A stretch of DNA of 64,000 nucleotides from the NCBI GenBank assembly GCA_014529385.2, contig CM043953.1, forward strand, positions 82,094,338-82,158,337. Reading direction: 5' to 3'. This document shows positions 58,651 through 64,000 of the stretch, in pieces. Numbering within the stretch: the first letter of the stretch is position 1; each line of letters begins with the position of its first letter. This DNA comes from Adiantum capillus-veneris (taxonomy: Eukaryota > Streptophyta > Polypodiopsida > Polypodiales > Pteridaceae). Made by a program: the position numbers and the translations under genes. A model generated the notes under the pieces. The model had not been told where the DNA came from. It worked only from the letters and a program-made list of their open reading frames with translations, and ran no database searches.

Positions 58651-59960
58651 ATGGATGATGAGGAGTTTCTTTCTTCTTTGTCACCGCAGCTGAGACAGTG
58701 GTACGTGGAGCGTCATCGCTCTGGCGCATCATCGCGCGTTCCTACTCCATCCGCATCTCCCTCTCTTTCGGAGCATTCGGCGCGCTCCGAAGCTTCGGCG
58801 TCGACGAGACGATCTTCACACTCGTCTAGACACCGGCGCTCTAGTGGTGGCGGTGGCGGTTGTTGTGGGGATTCCGCCGCCGATGCCTCCACACCGCCTC
58901 GTGTTCGACGAGGTTCTTTACCCTCCCCTTCTTTGCCCGCCCCCACACCAGCCACAACATCGCCATCGACGCCAGGTTTTGCGCGGCTGACTGTTCCTAG
59001 CAGCTACACACCTCTACCTACTCCGCCAGGAGCCACCCCACTCGACACTCCTCGCTTCGGGGCCCAGACGCCGGTGGAAACACCTGACGTCGGTACCCCC
59101 ATCGACACGCTGCTAGAGACCCCTGCCAGGAAACCCAGGTTCAAGCGTCACCGGCCAGAGGGCTTGCCTTACTCCGTCGACTTCAGCGGCGGCATCATCA
59201 TGGATGATGACGGCAAGAAGGTGATCTCGCGCATGCGTGGTCTTTGCTCTCAGCTGTTTAGACACTACATACTAAACAAATGGAGTGAAGTACCAAGTGA
59301 TTTAAAAAACAGAGTCATCAGCATACTTCATGATGAGTTTCCCGTTCCAACACGGGATCAGCGCTTCAATGAAGACCTGATGAAGATTCGAATGCGCGAA
59401 TACTGCAAACACAAGCGTTCCGAAGTGCAAAAAGCAATCAAGAATGGGTGGAATAGGCCAGATTGGCTGGCCAAAGAAGATTGGAAGAATGCAAAGAAAG
59501 CAACGCGCGAGAATCCCGACAAGTGGAAGCAACAAAAGGATGCAGCCAGAGCGCGAGTAGAGGCAGGGAGCTCGCACCACTTGGGGAGCGGTGGATGGGC
59601 ATCATTTGAGGCCGATTTTGTAAGTGTTTTCGCATTGCTCTTTATGTTCGATAGTTTAGGGTTTATGAGTTTTTTAATTCTAACATAATGAAATCTTTGT
59701 ATGTTTTGACAGTGGTCGATGACAGGACGTGATCCCACACCGTACGAGCGCGAGTACGCAGGCAGGAAGGGCTTAAACGCCCTGATAGACATTCTCAGTT
59801 CTCGCGGCGGCATGGTTAGTATTAGGGTTTACTCTTTTCTATTTTTTGTATTGTTTTATAAATGTCGTTATATGTTTATACTTACTGAAAGCTGTCTTAT
59901 TGTCTTTTTTTGCAGAATCCGACAGATACGCCGCTTGGACGCGATGAGACGTCTGACTAG
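58651..59960 (+). CDS. TNPA/Ptta-like CACTA accessory protein, three exons, about 371 aa
   Basis: Exons 58651-59619, 59713-59814 and 59916-59960 with GT..AG introns (59620-59712 and 59815-59915); all junctions are in phase 0 and the stop is TAG at 59958. The start is ATG 58651 ('MDDEEFLSSLSPQLRQWY'); an acceptor-like TAATGCAG precedes it, so a 5' UTR intron is likely. Residues about 30-190 are Ser/Pro/Thr-rich and disordered. Residues about 200-335 match the plant transposase Ptta/En/Spm family ('SQLFRHYILNKWSEVPSDLK', 'ILHDEFPVP', 'NRPDWLAKEDW', 'KKATRENPDKWKQQKDAAR', then exon 2 'RDPTPYEREY'). In En/Spm such proteins bind the subterminal repeats and act with TNP2-type transposase. No lesion is visible, in contrast to the adjacent transposase. 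Confidence 0.85.
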
Positions 59961-60324
59961 ACGACGTCAGTTTAGAGCATTAGTTTAGGGTTTCTCATAG
60001 CTTATGTATCATGAGACGGATTTTATACGTCTTTTTGAACCATGTATATTATTACATTTGTCACCGCAGTTCCTTTTGCCAATCAATTCTTTATGCCTAT
60101 GATGTTGTACAATTGTCATTATTACATTTGCCAAATCAATTCATTTTGCCTATGATGTGTACAATTGTCAATTTTACGCTTGTCAATTTTGCAAACAATG
60201 CGTCTTGTGGGTGACTATTTTGGGTCTATTATCTACCCTTGCACTTTTAAAAAAAAGTGAATCAAGTACAATATGGTTGATGGGTGGCAGGGCATTCAAT
60301 GCCCTGTCACCAAAAAAAAATTCT

Positions 60325-60600
60325 CTCGGGCGTCGCTATAACCGTCGCTATTTATGGCTCTGTAGCGTCGCTATGAGCGTCGCTATTGTCTTCTATGTAA
60401 ATGTCGCTATAACCGTCGTTATATGTGTCGCTATACGCGTCGCTATATAGCGACGCTCATAGCGACACTCATAGTGACACCTATAGCGATGGTTATAGCG
60501 ACGCTCTCGTAGCGACGCTATTAGCGACGCCGGGGGTTATAAAAACCCAGTGTATTTCCATCGCTAGCAGCGTCACAAGAGCACACAACCTCTTGTAGTG
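60325..60600 (+). repeat. 3' subterminal repeat array and TIR of the CACTA element
   Basis: At least fifteen variants of GTCGCTAT / ATAGCGAC in both orientations, including the inverted junction CGTCGCTATATAGCGACG (about 60436-60453), then the 3' TIR. The same motif set occurs at the 5' end. The array can fold back on itself. Confidence 0.88.
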
Positions 60601-62087
60601 GTTGTCAGAGAATCAGGCACAAGATGATATTGGAGATCATTAGGAATGGACTTTGACGAAGATATGGTGAACCTCTTGAACACTCCACACCAAAGAGTAT
60701 TTTCTCAATGAAGCCTTCTCTGAAGTTGAAGAGGAAAAAATGAGATATTCAATCAACTAAGGATTTGATGGATTTCACCCCTAGCAGTGTAAAACCAGAG
60801 AAGTTGTTTAGCAAATTTGAAATCGTTTTGGATTGGGTGATACATATAAGGCTTTAGATTTTGTGAAAAGCTTTATAGGACAAGAGAAACTAGACAAAAA
60901 TATATTGCAGAGAGAAAAAATCCACTTGCGGTCTCATATTTCAAAAAGGACAAAATGAAAGATCAAAAGAGGATACCAAGTTGATTAAGAATATGAAGGA
61001 GTAGATTTTGTATATGGGAGAAGAATGGAATGAAGGTGAGGAGTCACGAAGGCATGCTCGAGTTAAGGGGGAATGAGAGTGATGGGGAGTAAATTTGAAT
61101 GAGTGCTTGCAATCACATGTCATTTTTATTTTGTTTTAATATAAAAGGGTATTTTCCATTATACATACATAATCACAAATGCATTATATGTTATAAAAAA
61201 CCCCACTTAAAGATTAGGGTGAAAGGTGCACATTGTCCTTTTAAAACAAAATAAATGAAACAAAAGTAAAATAAAAATAGTAAAATAAAGAGACCCATTG
61301 ACAAACTAAAACAATTTTTTTTTTAATGTTTTCCATAAAAAAGTAAAAAAAAGAGACCCATCGACAAATTTTATTTTTTTTATGTTTTTCATAAAAAAGT
61401 AAATTTAATAAGCATAGGAAATAATGAAACAATTTAATGAAATGGACCTTGATCAAGTCTTTAAATGAAAGGATCTTTTCATAAATTGAAATATTGATTT
61501 TTTTTTTCAATGATTCAATACTTCACGTCTTTGGATTGAACTCCTATGAATGCACTTCTTAATTCTTTGTTCTCTAAAGGTTTTTTGATAAGACCAACAA
61601 AATGAGCATTGAGCTTTTGAAGAAGGGACACACTTAGAAACTAAATAAACAAAGCGGCTGGAGACAGACGTTAGCATTGTCTTTCACTCCGATGAGAGAG
61701 AGAGAGAGAGGGAGGGAGAGAGAGAAGAAGAAGAAGAAGAAGAAGAAGAGAGACTATAGATTAAGAGTTGTGCACACCGTGGGTTGATAGGGTTAGTGTT
61801 TAAATAAATGCATATCCATGTTTTCATCCACAAATGTAGAAGACGTTCACAAACCCCACTAGCATTTTGAAAAAAGAGGGGAATAAGCTATCTTTTAGGT
61901 AGTGAAAAACTCTCCTTAAAAGTAGGCTTGCCAGCTCCAATCAAATATCGCTCATGATCTCCTTGAAAATAGAAACTCCAACTATTTTCATCAACAACTA
62001 TGGGTGCGATCCTCTGCAATGCTTCACCCCTCTTGCCCCCACTAACCCATGGTGCAACCCGACTCTAAAGAGGAGAAATATAAAATG
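60601..62087. other. Right flank of the CACTA element; non-coding
   Basis: AT-rich. The first ~500 bp may continue the unknown sequence left of the CACTA element (reading after removal of the insertion gives scattered Lys/Glu-rich pieces). Contains a (GA)n(GAA)n tract at 61693-61750. No gene recognised. Confidence 0.45.
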
Positions 62088-62548
62088 AAAAATTACCAGA
62101 ATACCCCTCTAATTTGCGAAAATTCTCAAAATAACCTCAATAGTTTTTTCATAAATTCCCAAAATGTCTCTCAAATTTCCCAAATTTCCCAAAATACCCT
62201 TGGTTGTGAGAGTAAATTTCTCCAAAAATAAAAAACTTTGCAGCTTTTCATAAGAAGATTGATTGTCTATCATACAAGATGCTAAAACTAGAATTTGAGT
62301 TGGTTATGTAGGCTTTGGCGATGAATTGCTTCATTATTTTTAGACATAATTGCCTCTTTTTGCAAGGTAGTTTTTGACAAATTACATGCTAAGCACGCAA
62401 AAACGAATCTCAATTGTCAAAAAGGAATAAAGATTAGAAAATCTTGAACAATCCAACCAAAATAGATTAAGGATATGTTGGGAATTTTTGAAATTTGAGG
62501 GGTATTTTGGGAATTTCCACAAATTAGAGGGGTACTTTGGTAATTTTT
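62088..62548. mobile_element. MITE-like inverted-repeat element, 461 bp
   Basis: Left end AAAAATTACCAGAATACCCC (62088 on) and right end ...GGGGTACTTTGGTAATTTTT (to 62548) form an imperfect terminal inverted repeat of about 45 bp (ACCCCTCTAATTTG arms matched exactly). The interior is non-coding and AT-rich. No clear target duplication, so the superfamily is undetermined. Confidence 0.55.
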
Positions 62549-63079
62549 ACTTGGTGAGCCGAGGGTCCCTTTTTGGCTCCTTGAGCTCATAAACGGCCAC
62601 CTGGCATCAACAAATAATTTAAAAAAAGCGTAACGAACAACAACGCAAGCAAATAAAGCAGCGAAAGCATATTTTTTCTCCTCGCTGCTTGTCTTCTTCT
62701 AATTTGCAAGCAATGCCAAATAACCACGAGAGCTTTCCTCGGTAGCAGGTCACTTGCTCTTGCTCCTTTCAACCTCCTCACTCTGTGCTCCCTTCACTGC
62801 AACCCGTCGTCTTTGCTTGTTTGGCTCTTTGAGCCCACAAACAGTCATGTGTCTGAGGGCTTCGTTATTTTTTAAGCACAAAAAGCATCAACAGCTTGAA
62901 ACTGAAAAGGCACCGCAGATGTGCAGGGCCAGAATATCTTGTAAGCATCATTGATTTTGGGTCCATGGCACGGCTTAATCCGCTAATAAATCTAGGGAAG
63001 AAACTGCAATATTCGCTATAGTGATAAGAAAGACTGGGCTGTCTTCACCGGATGTGCAATAATTTGGTTGGCATGTTAT
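62549..63079. other. Non-coding stretch
   Basis: No recognised gene. It might include upstream sequence co-transcribed with the source of the retrocopy that follows, but no motif supports this. Confidence 0.4.
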
Positions 63080-64000
63080 ATGCTCCAAAAGTCGGGAAGG
63101 TTGCAGGCAAAACCCTGAGTATATATATTTACCTGAGGGAAACTCTTCAAGCGTACAAACCCCCAGTATGTGGTGCAAGATCGAGAGAGAGAAGGGATTC
63201 TCATCAACGTGCAGAAGCTCTTTGTTGGCACCAAATGTCTTTGTGAAGATTTTGACACACTTGCAGGCTATGTAATCCTCCCCGAGATGAATATTTCTCT
63301 TCTTCTTCCCGTTGTCAGAGGCATGCCAGCTCCTGTACTTCCACGTTCAAAGCTTGATTCCCTCAACACAAAACTTCCCCACAACATTATGTTATCGGTC
63401 TTGGGCGAGGTGCAACATGTTTCACTATTCGATCTGATATTGGGCTTGCTTGTGCTACCCGTGATCTACCTGATAGATCGGTCACTATGATTGGGAGTGC
63501 CATTGCGTCTTGACGTGGCGTCGATCGTAGGTGCGGTAAGGATTCTGTAGGTGATGAAGAAGATGACGAGGAGGCAGAGGATAAGGGTTATGATGAAAAC
63601 CAAAAATTTGATGAGTTTGAGGGGAATGATGTGGGTTTGTTTGCCACTTCTGAATATGATGAGGATGACAAAGAAGCAGATGAGATTTTGGGGGTATTGA
63701 CAAGAGGATGGACTTGAGAAGGAAGGACCGTAGAGAAGAGCGCTTGAAGAAAGAGACCGAGAAATACAAAGCTTCAACTTAAAAATTACGGAGCAATTTG
63801 CAAATTTAAAGAGAAAGTTGTCCACCCATGAGTGCAGAAGAATGGGATAGCATTCCCGAAATTGGAGACTATTCTCTTCGCAATAAGAAGAAGAGGTTTG
63901 AGAGCTATATACCTGTCCTCGACAGTCGCTTGAGAAAGCTAAGCAAGAAAAGGAACACGTGTCAACACTGGACCCGAAAATCAGGACAACTTTCTTTAAA
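63080..64000 (+). pseudogene. STA1: PRP6/STA1-like pre-mRNA splicing factor, N-terminal retropseudogene
   Basis: Fragments in three frames follow the order of the PRP6/STA1 N-terminus. A ubiquitin-like segment ('GKTLSIYI', then 'VQKLFVGTKCL', 'ILPEMNISLLLPVVRGMPAP') leads to 'PRSKLDSLNTKLPHN'; after a small shift the frame continues with 'GLGRGATCFTIRSDIG' and 'DLPDRSVTMIG', then the acidic 'YDENQKFDEFEGNDVGLF' and 'YDEDDKEAD', 'DKRMDLRRKDRREERLK', 'ITEQFANLKRKL' and 'SAEEWDSIPEIGDYSLRNKK', running out of the window. PRP6/STA1 is a U5 snRNP/tri-snRNP bridging protein of the spliceosome. At least five frameshifts or stops (near 63170, 63392, the TGA near 63514, 63692, 63780, 63830) disable it, and no intron-like gap is seen, suggesting an intronless retrocopy; the source gene's intron content is not known here. 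Confidence 0.8.

Larger units (their letters stand above)
52535..60600 (+). mobile_element. CACTA (En/Spm) DNA transposon, structurally complete, 8.07 kb
   Basis: Starts CACTACAAGAAG at 52535 and ends CTCTTGTAGTG at 60600, forming a 12-bp TIR with one mismatch, and is flanked by the 3-bp target duplication GTT (52532-52534 and 60601-60603), as expected for CACTA elements. Subterminal arrays of AGCGACGCTCAT-type repeats occur at both ends. It encodes a TNP2-like transposase (six exons) and a TNPA/Ptta-like protein (three exons), both in plus sense, and carries a captured HIPP gene fragment plus microsatellites in its 5' region. Intact TIRs and target duplication indicate that it has not been rearranged at the ends. 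Confidence 0.95.

Overview
The window comes from a large, repeat-rich land-plant nuclear genome. The evidence is plant-type LTR retrotransposons (Copia, and a Ty3/gypsy element with a tRNA-Asp primer site), a CACTA (En/Spm) DNA transposon with plant TNP2- and TNPA-like genes, a plant methyl-CpG-binding-domain gene, a captured fragment of a plant-specific HIPP metallochaperone gene, and a retrocopy of the PRP6/STA1 splicing factor. (GA)n/(CT)n and (CA)n/(GT)n tracts are unusually abundant. Two non-LTR (LINE) sequences, one with a coiled-coil ORF1, differ from the usual angiosperm L1 pattern, so a fern or other non-angiosperm plant is possible. That taxonomic guess is weak.

Layout. 1-955: C-terminal remnant of a LINE. 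2748-5177 (minus): the only intact-looking host gene, a three-exon MBD protein of about 746 residues with an N-terminal DLNxxP (EAR-type) motif; its leader and promoter carry a CT tract. 5.2-9.6 kb: non-coding DNA with microsatellites, a 93-bp tandem duplication and a hairpin. 9640-10112 (minus): end of a Ty3/gypsy pol with integrase tail and chromodomain. 10113-13558 (plus): Copia element A, whose reverse transcriptase has been deleted.

13619-30670 (plus) is element B, a 17-kb Ty3/gypsy-type element with two LTRs, a perfect 5-bp target duplication (TAAGT) and a tRNA-Asp-type primer site. It has gag and protease-like coding but no recognisable reverse transcriptase, RNase H or integrase. It sits inside a minus-strand Copia copy (element C, seen on both sides) and contains about 7.5 kb of inserted DNA, including a nearly complete two-ORF LINE flanked by (GA)n tracts. 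31-33 kb is pyrimidine-rich and unexplained. 32986-36291 (plus) is element D, a truncated relative of B. 36292-39680 (minus) is Copia element E, inserted in D. 39.7-41.66 kb is a decayed LTR element (H) with a clear LTR and TATA box. 41663-41845 is an LTR fragment of the A family. 42562-52250 (minus) is Copia element F, with Copia element G (44461-48256, minus, A family) nested inside its integrase.

52535-60600 (plus) is a structurally complete CACTA transposon with TIRs, a GTT target duplication, subterminal repeats, a six-exon TNP2-like transposase gene with lesions, an apparently intact three-exon TNPA/Ptta-like gene, and a captured HIPP (heavy-metal-associated, isoprenylated) gene fragment. 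62088-62548 is a small inverted-repeat (MITE-like) element. 63080-64000 is a PRP6/STA1 retropseudogene running off the window.

Most of the DNA is therefore nested mobile elements, and the nesting order can be read: C was hit by B, B received the LINE; D was hit by E; F was hit by G. The best candidates for unusual biology are the CACTA element with its captured HIPP fragment, and element B with its duplicated internal promoter-like repeat ahead of a short acidic ORF.
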